A stretch of 64,000 bases of DNA, from contig JACVTC010000186.1 of the NCBI GenBank assembly GCA_016946835.1, forward strand, positions 159,501 through 223,500, in the 5' to 3' direction. A program made the position numbers and the translations under genes. A model generated the notes under the pieces. The model had not been told where the DNA came from. It saw nothing but the letters and a program-made list of their open reading frames with translations, and did not search any database. Origin of the DNA: Neocallimastix lanati (nom. inval.). Taxonomy: Eukaryota > Neocallimastigomycota > Neocallimastigomycetes > Neocallimastigales > Neocallimastigaceae. Below, in pieces: positions 32,335 through 44,150 of this stretch (within the stretch, counting starts at the first letter, position 1; every line of letters starts with the position of its first letter).

Positions 32335-32740
32335 ATCCAGGTCAATATAACCCTAACCCAACAAGATACGTTCTACTTCACTTGTCACTTGGTAATTACA
32401 AATTAGTCATAAAGATTGCTTTTGTAGAATTTATTTATATATATATGTAGCTATATACTTGGAATTTCTTTATAAATATATTAAATGACGGTACTTGCGC
32501 AACCCTTTCATGCCCCCATTTAAAAGAATATCATTTCTATATTCTTTAGGATATTAGGAATAGTATATATAAGGAAATGGGATATACTTAATTGTAACTC
32601 TTACTATTATATTCTACAAAAGCTTCTTATAGGAAAATCCGGAAATATTCAAAGTACCGGATCTAAATAGAAGCCTTATGTACATCAGCCCTCGGACAAA
32701 CAATAAGGATAAAATATAGTTTGAATATAATTAATGAAGT
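32335..32740. repeat. conserved non-coding element, copy A
   Basis: A 400-bp stretch of mixed composition, recurring near 50.76 and 55.51 kb. It starts with TCAATATAACCCTAACCCAA, telomere-like on the minus strand. It holds a perfect 12-bp inverted repeat, CTTTTGTAGAAT (32419-32430) and ATTCTACAAAAG (32611-32622), and a small ATCCGG/CCGGAT stem (32637-32662). No protein frame is conserved. It could be a structured RNA gene or a non-autonomous element. Copies C and B carry most of the same words. Confidence 0.6.
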
Positions 32741-32889
32741 ATTATTTAGATATAATTTTTTTATAAAAAATAAAACTTGCATATAATTAAATTAAAAATA
32801 TTTTTAATAATATTAAATTGTTTAAAAAAATTATTTATAAAAAATAAAATGATTTTATAAAAATAAAAGTACTCGTTTAAACAAATTAT

Positions 32890-34720
32890 TTTTTTAAAAA
32901 TAAGATAGTTGTTTATAAATAAAATAGTTATTTAAAATAAATATTCTTTAAAAATAAAGTAGTTCTTTATAAATATAATAAATCTATAAATATAAATAAT
33001 TCCTTAAAAATAAAATAGTTCTTTAAAAATAAAATAGTTCTTTATAAATAAAATAATTCTTTAAAATTAAAATAGTTCTTTTTAAATAAAATAGTTCTTT
33101 AAAAATAAAATAATTATTTAAAATAAATATTCTTTAAAAATAAAATAATTATTTAAAATAAATATTCTTTAAAAATAAAACAGTTTTTTAATAATAAAAT
33201 AATTCTTTAAAAATAATATAATTCTTTAAAAAATAAAAAATTATTTAAAATAAATATTCTTTAAAAATAAAACAGTTTTTTAATAATAAAATAATTCTTT
33301 AAAAATAATATAATTCTTTAAAAAATAAAAAATTATTTAAAATAAATATTCTTTAAAAATAAAACAGTTTTTTAATAATAAAATAATTCTTTAAAAATAA
33401 TATAATTCTTTAAAAAATAAAAAAATTTTAATAATAAAATAGTTTTTTAAAAAATAAAATATTCTTTAAAAAATAAATAAAATAAAATAAAGAAGTTCTT
33501 TATAAAAAAAAATATTTATTTATGAAATAAAGAGTTATTTCTAAATAAAATAAAACGTTCTTTAAAAATAAAAAAAATTCATTAATAAAAATAATAAAAA
33601 ACGTTTAAAAAGAAAAAAGTTCTTTAAAAAATAAAAATTATTAAAAAAAAAAAAAAATAAATAATATAGTTCTTTAAAAAATAAAAAAAAATTTTTTACA
33701 AATAAAATAGTTCGTTAGAAATAAAAAGTCTTTAAAAAAAATAATAAAATAATTCTTTAAAAATAAAATAATTATTTAAAATAAATATTCTTTAAAAATA
33801 AAATAGTTCTTTTTAAATATAATAAATCTATAAATATAAATAATTCTTTAAAAATAAAATAGTACTTTATAAATATAATAAATCTATAAATATAAATAAT
33901 TCTTTAAAAATAAAATAGTACTTTATAAATATAATAAATCTATAAATATAAATAATTCTTTAAAAATAAAATAGTACTTTATAAATATAATAAATCTATA
34001 AATATAAATAATTCTTTAAAAATAAAATAGTACTTTATAAATATAATAAATCTATAAATATAAATAATTCTTTAAAAATAAAATAGTACTTTATAAATAT
34101 AATAAATCTATAAATATAAATAATTCTTTAAAAATAAAATAGTACTTTATAAATATAATAAATCTATAAATATAAATAATTCTTTAAAAACAAAATAGTA
34201 CTTTATAAATATAATAAATCTATAAATATAAATAATTCTTTAAAAATAAAATAGTTCTTTAAAAATAAAATAGTTATTTAAAATAAATATTCTTTAAAAA
34301 TAAAACAGTTTTTCAATAATAAAATAATTCCTTAGAAATAAAATAGTTCTTTAAAAAATAAAAAATTTTTAATAATAAAATAGTTATTTAAAATAAATAT
34401 TCTTTAAAAATAAAACAGTTTTTCAATAATAAAATAATTCCTTAGAAATAAAATAGTTCTTTAAAAAATAAAAAATTTTTAATAATAAAATAGTTTTTTA
34501 TAAATAAAACAATTCTTTAAAAATAAATTATTTATTTAAAAATAAAATAGTTCTTTATAAATAAAATAATTCTTTAAAAATAAAAAGTTAAACAATAAAA
34601 AAAATAATTATTTAAAAAAAATGGTATATACTTCTTTAAAAATGAAATAGCTCTTTCTTAAAAGAAAAAAAAAAAAAAGAAATAATTTTATGAAAATAAA
34701 ATAGTTATTTAAAAATAAAA
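32890..34720. repeat. AT minisatellite, 20-bp unit AAAATA(G/A)TTCTTTAAAAATA
   Basis: Many imperfect units of AAATAAAATAGTTCTTTAAA. At 33805-34245 a 56-bp compound unit (AGTACTTTATAAATATAATAAATCTATAAATAT..) is repeated about seven times at exact 56-bp spacing (33861, 33917, 33973, 34029 and on). At 33140-33420 a ~105-bp compound unit is repeated three times. The same minisatellite follows the conserved element at 51.3 and 56.0 kb. Confidence 0.85.
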
Positions 34721-34739
34721 TAGCACATTAAAAAAAAAA

Positions 34740-35082
34740 AAATATTATTATTTATTTTTCTAGATTTTTTTTTTTATTTTTCTACTTTTTATTTTATTTT
34801 TATTTTAATTTTATTTTTCTACCTTTTTTTTTTTTTTTTTATTTTTCTACCTTTTTTTTTTTATTTTTATTTTTATTTTATTTTTATTTTTCTTATTTTT
34901 TTTAATTTTTCTACTTTTTATTTTATTTTTATTTTATTTTTATTTTTCTTATTTTTTTTAATTTTTCTACTTTTTATTTTATTTTTATTTTATTTTTATT
35001 TTTATTTTTCTACTTTTTTTTTTTTTTATTTTTCTACTTTTTTTTTTTTATTTTATTTTTCTATTTTTTATTTTTTTTTTTC

Positions 35083-35127
<45 letters not shown>

Positions 35128-35295
35128 CTTTCTACATTTTTTTTCTACTTTTTTTTTGTTTTTCTACTTTTTTTATTTTTATTTTTCTATTTTTTTTTTT
35201 TTTATTTTTTAATTTTTCTACTTTTTTATTTTTATTTTTCTACCTTTTTTTTTTTTTTTATTATTTTTATTTTTATTTTTATTTTTATTTTGAGC
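34740..35295. repeat. T-rich tract with TTTTTCTAC words
   Basis: Strand-asymmetric poly-T tract with recurrent ATTTTTCTACTTTTTTT and TTTTATTTTTATTTTT phrases. It lies just 3' of PLC copy A (which is on the minus strand), where the transcript would be A-rich. Copy B has the same at 56.69-57.13 kb. Confidence 0.8.
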
Positions 35296-35317
35296 CTAAC
35301 TTCGATAGTGTTACAAA

Positions 35318-38300
35318 TTATTGGCTACTTGGGAATACAGTACGGATCTCCCACTTTTGATCATTTTGAGCGTTGTTGCAAACATTCAATGTCAAGCGTG
35401 ATTCATTCGTATTTGAATTCATTCTTCCAAGACATTTGCTTGTTTCTAATAAAGAGATAATAGACTATTTTGTTTCATCATACTTTATAATTGAAGATTG
35501 ATCAAGCGTATCGCTCATAATAATAGTTCCTTGATCAATATTACTTACCCTAAGATACCAACAAGATTTTAATGACTTAAAGAAGCCATCTTGTGATTTA
35601 GGAATTTCCCACTTAGCTGCGTTGGAATTGACACAGTTACCGATAACTGGTCGGTAGGTAAGAGCACTACCTGATAATAAACATTTTTTTAATTCAGGGC
35701 TGTAAATCCAAACATTTTGGATTTCAGCGTTAAATAAAGAAGCAGGATTCCTATCCCAAGCTGACCATATTTGGTCAGCATTTTTTTCGCAAGGTTTTAG
35801 ATACCCACCATTAGCATTGGTAGGATCATTCTTTCTATCCCCTTTTCCCAAACATTCGTCCGGAGATAATGGTGATTTAATTAGCCCATCAGAAGTATAT
35901 TGAAAAATGGAATTGTCTGTGCAATTACCTACCTTTATCTTTCCATTCTCCACGTCTTGGAGAACCATGCACCATGTCGGGTTCATTTTAGGGTGAAAAT
36001 AACCCTTTGGTGATGGATATACTATCCACTGAAAATTGTCATCGTCTAGGCAGTTTCTAATTAAGGGTTTTTTACCAAAGTTTTTTTGCGATGACAGGCA
36101 TTCTTTAGTTTTAAAATTATAAAACCACTTTATCTCGGAATTGTCCGGCGTGGCAGATAGTCCGCACTTACCAAATTCACTTTGACAACCACTTCCACAG
36201 TAAGCGCTGGTCTTTCCACAGTATCCCTTGTAGCTACAACATTCATCATTTGGGCATATTTGGTTGTTGAAATTAGCACCGCACCTGTATCTAGGAATGG
36301 TAGGGTTAGGTGTTGGTGACGGAGTGGAAGAAGCGTTATTATTAATTATATGGCACCAATCATCATTCTCAATACCCCAAAAGCCGTCAGCATCAATGAA
36401 TTCTATACTTTTATTTTCGGGAGAGCAGCATGGGTAGTCTTGGAATGGGCAATTGCGTGTGGTAGGAGTTGGTGTCTTCTTAGAAGTAGAAGAAGTTTTA
36501 GTTGTAGTTAGGGTAGATATGGAAGAATCCGGTTTAAGCACTCCAAGATCTAAGTTAGTGTTGTTCCTAACGATTTCATCAATAGAATTAACAATTTTTC
36601 CATCCCAGCTCTCTATGTACCATTCAGACCATTCATCCTTATCTGTTCCAAAACTCATAGTTTTGCCACTTAAGCAACGATCTTCAGGATCTACATTGTT
36701 TTTGATACATATATATTCGTTGTCTACTATTTTGAAATGGATATGGTGATTAATTTGTTCATCACCTTTGCTGCATTCAGTCATTCTTGCATTTTGGGAA
36801 TTCATTGCGTATAAGCACTTGCCGGTGGCATCTAAAATAAGCTGATCGTTTTGATAGCTTCATATGCTATGATTACAATCACCCAATAAAAGCACAGTGT
36901 CGTCTGAATGTAAGTTCGTTATTAAGCATTCTTGAGTTTTACGGTTCTTTATACGGATTCTAGAATCGTGTACTACCTCGCCAATGCCGCACCAATTACC
37001 ATCCTCGAAGTCCCATTTATTTCCATCGTTATCAATATCAACCACTCCAGGATTCACGGAAGAACAACAAGGGTAGCCTATTGTCTCGAATGAGCATCTG
37101 GTATAGCCAAGACCACACAATTTACCATTTTCTATTCCCCAATTTCCAATACTATCGACGTATTCTACTTTAGTACTTGGATTGGAGCAGCATTTGTATC
37201 CACGTTTTACAAATTTCGTGGAACAGGTAAGATTTTCATATTCACTCGGTTGTAATATGGTTGGTTCTAGATTAAATTGACCTTCTAGACATTGTGATTC
37301 GTCCAATCTAGAACATATCTTACCATTCCTAATTGTAAAATCTTCCCCTTTGTTGTTTGACATGCATTCTTGCATGTACCATGAATTATTTGAATAATTC
37401 AAACATTTTTCATCGTATACGGAAATTAAAGAGTAAAATTTACCTTTACCACTGATCCTAATACGCCATTGGTTCAAAGCGTTATTAATACATCGGTAGT
37501 CCGTTTTTTATTAAATCATTACCTTGCTTATCAATAATACGCTGGAGACAGGCTTGAGGTTCATCGGTATTCATGTTTCTTTTATCAAGTAGTGTAACTA
37601 ATCTAGAAAAAAGATATTTTATACCTTCCCCGAAGGAAGTGTCCCCATTATTTAAGTTTAATTTATAATTTAATAGTTTTAAATCTTTACTAAAATTGGA
37701 TTCATAAACACTACGTATAGAATCTGCACTTGGATAATCCATGATGATCCATTCATTATGAAATGATGTCGATAAGTCAGGAATAAGCAGAGTTAATTCA
37801 TTATTTACATAATTTGCAGAGGCTTCTATATTTGAATCAAAAAATGTATCACCAATATAACTCGATTTTGGAGGTGATACCCTAGCCACATTCATAAAGT
37901 TAAATGTATGCACTGTCGAATTATTTACATCGTTAAAATACAGATGAGTAGCATTTTTTGCAATGTCACCTTTAAACATCTCATACACAATAGCCCATTT
38001 TTCTTCTTTTTTGAGATTATAATCATCTTGAAAACGTGTATTTCCAATTATTCTTGGATAGCATTCCCATTCTTTATAACGAAATTTTAAACACTCTCCA
38101 GTATCTGGAGGATCTCTATAAATAGCAAGAGTTTTACCCTTTTTATCCTCTTCAGTTTGTCCATAATGATATTTATCTCGACTAAATAGAACTATTTTGC
38201 CTCTCACTTCATCAAGAGTAGGCATTTCTTCTTTGTTAAGATAATTCTCTTCATTATTATTAAACAATTGAATAAAATCTCTAACTAGTGTTTTTTCTTC

Positions 38301-38881
38301 ATTTGTTGGATTAGAAATTTTATTTGTATTATTTACTGTTATATCTATAAGTTGTTGAAAAGGATTTGAGCCTTTTGCAATATTTTCTTGATTTAAATGA
38401 ATAATAATACATTCTTCTTTGTGTTCATTTAAAAATTTAATACAATCATCTATAACATCTCTGAGTAAAGTATTCGATTTTTCCTATTATCTACACATGG
38501 AATAATCTCATGTATAAGATAAAGTTCTTTAGTTAAGTTATTTTTTTCATCTAATCCAAGGCGTACATCCAGGTATCTAATTCCATTTAATAATTGATCT
38601 TCGATATTTAAATTCTGGGTCTGTGCAAATATGGATTGAATTTTATTTATTCCCCAAAACAATGGCGACAAATAAAATTCTAGAGCCTTATGATTTGTTG
38701 TTTTTCCAATATCATAGGTACCACTATCGTGAGTACCTGGTATATTGATTTGATTTAATTTTAAGTTGCCTTCAATGCAGCTCATCCAATCAGCCGCAGA
38801 CGGTGCAGAAGAGCATGTCGCCTTTACTTGACTCGTTAATGCAATAATGCAATTAATAATTACTCCAAATATTAATTTCAT
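35318..38881 (-). pseudogene. secreted PI-PLC-like / dockerin / ricin-B lectin / CBM18 protein, copy A
   Basis: ATG 38881 begins a signal peptide (MKLIFGVIINCIIALTSQVKA). Next is a phosphatidylinositol-specific phospholipase C X-type domain: IPGTHDSGTY with the first catalytic His, GIRYLDVRLG, and LYLIHEI with the second. Then come a linker, ricin-B-like segments, fungal dockerin 1 and 2 (about 37235-36985), lectin text, dockerin 3 (about 36460-36340), a Thr/Pro/Ser linker, a CBM18 chitin-binding module (about 36290-36160, CCSYKGYCG..) and a C-terminal ricin-B domain. Dockerins anchor proteins to the fungal cellulosome. The frame is broken by a one-base loss in an A-run (38478-38482), one extra base at 37504-37509, TGA 36860-36862 where lectin Trp is expected, and TAG 35465-35467 near the end. 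The true end, from copy B, is 35318. Probably non-functional as read. Confidence 0.85.
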
Positions 38882-39370
38882 AATTATTTAATTTTAATAA
38901 TTTTTTCATAAAATATATATTTATAAATCAGTTTATAATCTATTTATAATATGCTTTATGAAGGTAAGGCTAAAATAATTATAAATAAATAAATAAATAT
39001 ATAAAGTAAAATATTTTATAATATAATAAAATTTAATTTAATAATTAAATTCATTTACACTTTTTATTTTTATTTATTATAAATTAAAAATGAATTTAAT
39101 TTATTTACTTAATATAATATCTATTAAAAACTTTATTATCTCAAAATTAATTATACATAAATTCAACTTACTTTTTTTATTTAAAATTATATTTATTTTC
39201 TGGTTTATTTTTTTAAACAATAATTCTTAAAATGAATATAATTCATTATTTAAATATTAAAAAGTAGAGATATAAAAAAAAAAAAAAAATTTTAAAATAA
39301 AATTTTATTAATAATTTTTATACTAATAAAATAAATTATTTATATTCCTAAATATATATATATAAATAAT
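38882..39370. promoter_or_regulatory. 5' flank of PLC copy A
   Basis: About 490 bp upstream of the minus-strand start, nearly identical to 60724-61208. The shared segment ends at AAATAATAGAT. No TATA element is decisive in AT-only text. Confidence 0.45.
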
Positions 39371-39414
39371 AGATATGAAAAGTACTTTTTATTGATAATA
39401 ATTAGTAATTTTAG

Positions 39415-39452
<38 letters not shown>

Positions 39453-40550
39453 TTTTTAAATTTTGAATTATTTTTATATCAAAAATAATAATTTTGGTTT
39501 ATAATTTATATTAATATTATCATTATATACAAATATAATTGATAAAAATTACTTTTTTTTTTAACTATATATAAAAACAAATTCTTTTAAATTTCTATTA
39601 TTTATTGTAATTAATTAAATAATAGAAATGTATATTTAATATTTAAATAAACTTATCTCTTTTTTTTTTTTATGAAAAAAAAAATAATAATAAAATTTAA
39701 TGTAATATTTTTTACTTTAATCATCTTTTAAGTTTAATACAATAAAATCTTTAATATATAAAATTAATTTTTATAAATAAATCTTATATACTTTTTTAAT
39801 ACAATATATAAATTTACTTTATAGTATAAATATATGTACATAATATATTAATTTAATATTTAAATTAAATTTCACTTATTAAAAAATAATTATAAAAAAA
39901 AAAATTCTTGTATTTATTATTTATAAAATCCACTTAAAAAAAAAAGTTGTCCGGATCAATATATATATTATATATATTATATTATTTAAATTTAACTTTA
40001 AAATTAAAAAAAAAAAAAAATAGTTGCATGGATAAATATATATATTTAATATATTATATTATTTAAATTTAACTTTAATATTAAATATTTTGAATAAATA
40101 ATAATTGAATATAAATGTACCATAAATTTTATTATAAAATTAAATTTAATATTAACCAATTGGAATAAATAATAATCGAATACAAACGTATCATAAATTA
40201 TAGATTTAATTTATAAATTAATTAAATAAAAATAAGTTTATTTTAAAGAAAAAAAAAAATTAAAATGTATTATTAACCATAAAAGGTATTTTTTTATATA
40301 TTTAATTAATTTTTTTTAATTGTACACAAAAATTACAAAATTTATTAAAATTTTATCTATATCAATATTTGTATATAAATTATGACCAATATAAAATATA
40401 ATAACAATATATCTATATTATTTCTGTATTATTTAACTAATACTATAATAATTATTATTTTTAGACTATAATTATAAATCAATAGCAAATATATTATTAA
40501 ATATTTTATATATTTTATTGCTAATAATATATTATTAGAATATTGAATAA
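39371..40550. other. AT-rich spacer
   Basis: Contains a run of about 30 T (39419-39449) and a local duplication near 39950-40190 (ATATATTATATTATTTAAATTTAACTTTAA, twice). No gene is visible. Confidence 0.5.
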
Positions 40551-40643
40551 TAAATAAAATTTAATTTTGTTTTATTATAAATAACATAAATAAATATAAA
40601 TAAAAAACAAATCAAAATAAATCAAAACAAATCAAAACAAATC

Positions 40644-40675
<32 letters not shown>

Positions 40676-41400
40676 TTCTAAATCAAAATTTTATTAAATA
40701 AATTATTTATCCTTTGTGTATATGTCTTTGGTTTTTTGGTTTCTTATGTATATAATACTTTCATTTACTTGTCTGTTTACTTAAGTTAATGGCTTCTATT
40801 TTTTATTCTATTTATTTCTAATTATTTATTAATTATTAATTGACATTCAAATATAAAATTATGTTTATTAGAATTAATATTTATTAATTGTTAAAATAAA
40901 TTGATATTATTTATTTTTATATTCCATGATAAATAAACATTTCTTAATATTTACTTTAATATACTAAATTATAATAAATATATGACGTTATAAATAATTA
41001 CAAAAAGGGTTTATTTTTATAAGATTCAAATATTTTTTTTTTATTTGTTTTGTTTTTTCTTTAAACAAATGTTGAAAGTAATATCTGAACTCGTATAGAT
41101 CAATATTTCGATTATACCATGCTCAATAATAATAAATAATAAATCGTTGAATTAGGTTTACGTAAAATAATAAAAGAAATGTTTTTTAATTTTCATCCTA
41201 TTTTGTATTATTAATCTAAAATCATATCCACTCGCTTTTTTAGAAATATTTATTACATTTAAAAAGTTTATTTAAACTTTACTAGTTTCATCCTATTTTG
41301 TATTATTAATCTAAAATCATATCCACTCGCTTTTTTAGAAATATTTATTACATTTAAAAAGTTTATTTAAAATTTTATTAAAATATTATTCATTAAAATT
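40550..41400. repeat. orphan diverged copy of the cysteine-rich gene 5' flank
   Basis: Resembles 48.84-49.56 kb in order and wording: poly-A, then TATTTAYCCTTTGTGTATATG, ACTTGTCTG.TTA, AATGRCTTCT, TAAATCGTTGAATTAGGTTTACG, and AATCTAAAATCATATCCACTCGCTTTTT. No matching coding sequence follows on its left (39.4-40.5 kb), so the promoter-like flank stands alone. Confidence 0.5.
41191..41372 (+). repeat. 95-bp tandem duplication
   Basis: TTTCATCCTATTTTGTATTATT… begins at 41191 and again at 41286. The second copy is identical for about 85 bases. A recent small duplication within the orphan 5' flank. Confidence 0.85.
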
Positions 41401-41904
41401 AATATACTCTATGTATTATTAAATATTAAATTAATAGTTAATCGCATTATTGATTTTTAAGAAGCTAAAATTCAATTTTAGCATTGTAAAATTACTACGA
41501 AGCTGACCCGCTTTACAATTTTAATATTTAATATATATATATTATATTATTCTTCTTATTAGAATATATATATTATATATATATTTCAACTTATTAGATT
41601 ATATATCATTTATATGATTTCACTTATTAAAATATATATTAAATATATTATTCCATTTATTAATATATATATTATGTACTTTTTTTGCAATTTATTAGAA
41701 TATTTATTATATATGTTATAACAATTATTAACATATATTTTATATATGTTAAAACTCTTAAAATATATATATATATTAGATATTATTCCACTTAATAGAA
41801 TTACATATAATAAATAATAAACAATTTATTTAAATAATTTAATATTTATTAATGTTTAAATCTTAATTTTTATATTATTTTAATTTAATATTAATGCTTC
41901 TATT

Positions 41905-41944
<40 letters not shown>

Positions 41945-42899
41945 TATTTACTTTTATTTATTTTTTCACAATTAAATTTAAAATATTAAGCTATATATTC
42001 AATTAATATATAAAAATATATTTTAAAATATGTAAGATTAATTTAAACGTATAAAAATATAAAAATAGAAACTCTAATTAATATACATTTTAATCAGAGT
42101 AGCACAAATAATTAATAGTTTCATACCAAAATCGAATAGTAGTCATATATATTAAATTTATTCCAAATAAAATGTAAACCCCATCAATTTGTGTCATAGC
42201 AACATACAAAGATGCAGGTAAATTTTATTCATAATATTAAATACACAAATATTATTACTACTATCAAATAACTATCATTAATATTATTCATTGTGAAATA
42301 TTATTATTAGTAAACGAATTCTTTTAAATATGACATGATAATAAAATAATACTTTGTAAATAACTTGATATAGAAAATGTGTTTGAGATAATTTTATTTT
42401 AATTATTTATCTATGGAAACATGAGCTAGAAGCTATGTTAATAAAATTGAATTCTCTAATATATATATAATTTGAATTATAACTTATAATAATTTTATAA
42501 ATAATTTGAATTATGTTATTTTTATCATTTTCCAACTTGCTAGTAATATATTATGCTATATTAATAATAAAGTAAAGTAAGTTGTAGAATATGAATAAAA
42601 AGTAAAGTATAGATTGAATAAAATAAAATAAAATATAAAATAAAATATATATTAAAAAAAAATTAATAATAATAATAAATAAAATAAAAATAAACTAATA
42701 ATAGTAATTAAAGTTAAAATTACACATTTTCATATTAAATATGAATTTATCATATTTCCTATTTCTTCACTATCAGAAGTAATATTAATTTTCATATTCC
42801 ATAATATATTTATATTACATTATTTTGAACAACATTATTCGCTAATTTTTAGTGTTTATCAACTTATACTTTATTACAATGAATATAAACTTTTTTTTT
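41401..42899. other. AT-rich spacer with one short coding-like stretch
   Basis: Mostly A/T with TATATATA palindromes at 41530-41790 and a T run at 41907-41941. On the minus strand 42228-42090 there are about 45 open codons of natural composition (…YVAMTQIDGVYILFGI…, ending TAA 42090-42092), perhaps a membrane-protein exon relic. It has no start and no family is recognised. Confidence 0.35.
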
Positions 42900-43290
42900 T
42901 TTTTTTTTCTTCTATATAAATATTGTCACAATGCAAAATTGTATTTTCATCATTAAAAGCTCCACAAGTCCCAATGCATTTGTTAGATAAACATTCAGAA
43001 TCATTTCTACTTTTAATTGAAATATATACACATCATTAAAGCATTCCTTAATTAAACCCCTTACCTAATTAAAGTGCATGTAAGGTAGTATATTTCTTTT
43101 TACTTACATTTTTATCAAATATTTCTATACTATAATCAATATAAACATCCTTAAAATTGGCACATATAATATCTTTACGATAAAAATTTATATAGTATTA
43201 ATAATTTTCAATACTTTTTCTTTACTTAAGGTCATGGCTTAAGATTATAAAATAATCATAAATGAGAAAACCAAAAGATACTTAAAGCAA
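42900..43290 (-). pseudogene. relic of the cysteine-rich type I membrane protein family
   Basis: Minus-strand text aligns in order with the intact proteins at 47.97 and 53.23 kb: a signal-peptide remnant (FMIIL), MTLSKEKVLKII against DTLPREEVMKIK, FYRKDIICANF against FYCKNDICVVV, NDSECLSNKCIG against NNTDCLSDKCID, and AFNDENTILHCDNIY against VFNDEAPIVHCDDIY. Stops and frameshifts interrupt it (for example the TAA in about the first 40 codons and before the ECLSNKC block), and it fades into a poly-T tract at about 42.9 kb. An older, dead member of the family. Confidence 0.65.
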
Positions 43291-43298
43291 AATTTTAA

Positions 43299-43430
43299 TT
43301 ATACCTGAATATAGCATTAGTTACTTATAGGTACTTCGTACCGGAGGTAGATAATAAATTTGATGCTCGTGCTGCCAAACCAGCCAATATGATTGAAGAC
43401 GACTGTCCAGAACGATGTCCTTGCTGTTAC
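43299..43430 (+). pseudogene. coding-like exon fragment ending in poly-A
   Basis: 44 open codons with ordinary, GC-richer codon use: a stretch ...YRYFVPEVDNKFDAR followed by NMIEDDCPERCPCCY, then 21 A at 43431-43451. It has no ATG. It also contains the hairpin GGTACTTCGTACC. It could be a retroposed 3' end or a lost exon. Family not recognised. Confidence 0.4.
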
Positions 43431-43451
43431 AAAAAAAAAAAAAAAAAAAAA

Positions 43452-43985
43452 TACTAATTCTCGATTGGTGCATTTTTTTCTTTAAATGCTCTCTTTCAAT
43501 TAATTTGGAATGAAATATTTTAAGGATAATGAAAAACTTTATTGAAAATTTTTTATTATTAGCAAATCTTATCTAATTTTAAATAGTAATACGAACATTA
43601 TCTCATATATGAGTAATACAAAATTAAATTTTTATTCTGACGGTAATAACAAAGAGTACAATATTATAATTATAATAGTAGATATAATATTTTTAATAAT
43701 ATAAATAATTTAATAGCAAATATAGTAATGGTAATATTACTGACAGCTAAAATAATAGTATTATTACTAATAATATAGTAAATAAGTCAATTAGTGAAAG
43801 ACATATTAGTATTACTAATTCTCTGAATAATGAGTATGTAAATATATAGATGACGTTGTACCAACTATGTAATTTTCTTTTTGATGGAAGACATTCATTA
43901 TTGATTTAAATTATAAAAAGAAATGAGATGATTTGTTTAATAACTAAATTATTTTAGGTGATTATTTTAAAACGTCATTCTTACT
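43452..43985. other. AT-rich spacer
   Basis: ATTACTAATA-type words recur at 43.67-43.82 kb. No gene is seen. Confidence 0.45.
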
Positions 43986-44150
43986 TCTATCTGAGTCTTT
44001 CTTTACAGAAATTATGCCTAGAGCTAGTACTCAATAAGGATTGCTATTCCGAAGGTGTAAGCGCAAACTAATTAATCAGGAGCGTCAACGCTGAAAATGC
44101 AGTAAGACAAGCTAGCAGGCTTATACCTCTAAAGGGAAGATTATAATTTT
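43986..44150. other. GC-richer island, unassigned
   Basis: About 165 bases of mixed sequence after TCTTTCTTTACAG (a 3' splice-site-like motif on the plus strand) and before a poly-T run. Frames are short. Could be an exon remnant or a short RNA; not assignable. Confidence 0.3.

Noticed and set aside
30708-36862. TGA read as Trp (recoding) in the lectin and PLC genes
   Set aside because: TGG is used normally for Trp, and the same genes also contain TAA, TAG and frameshifts, so decay explains them better.
38478-38500. 11-bp GT…AG intron at the shared PLC frameshift
   Set aside because: Far below any plausible spliceosomal intron; a one-base homopolymer change is enough.
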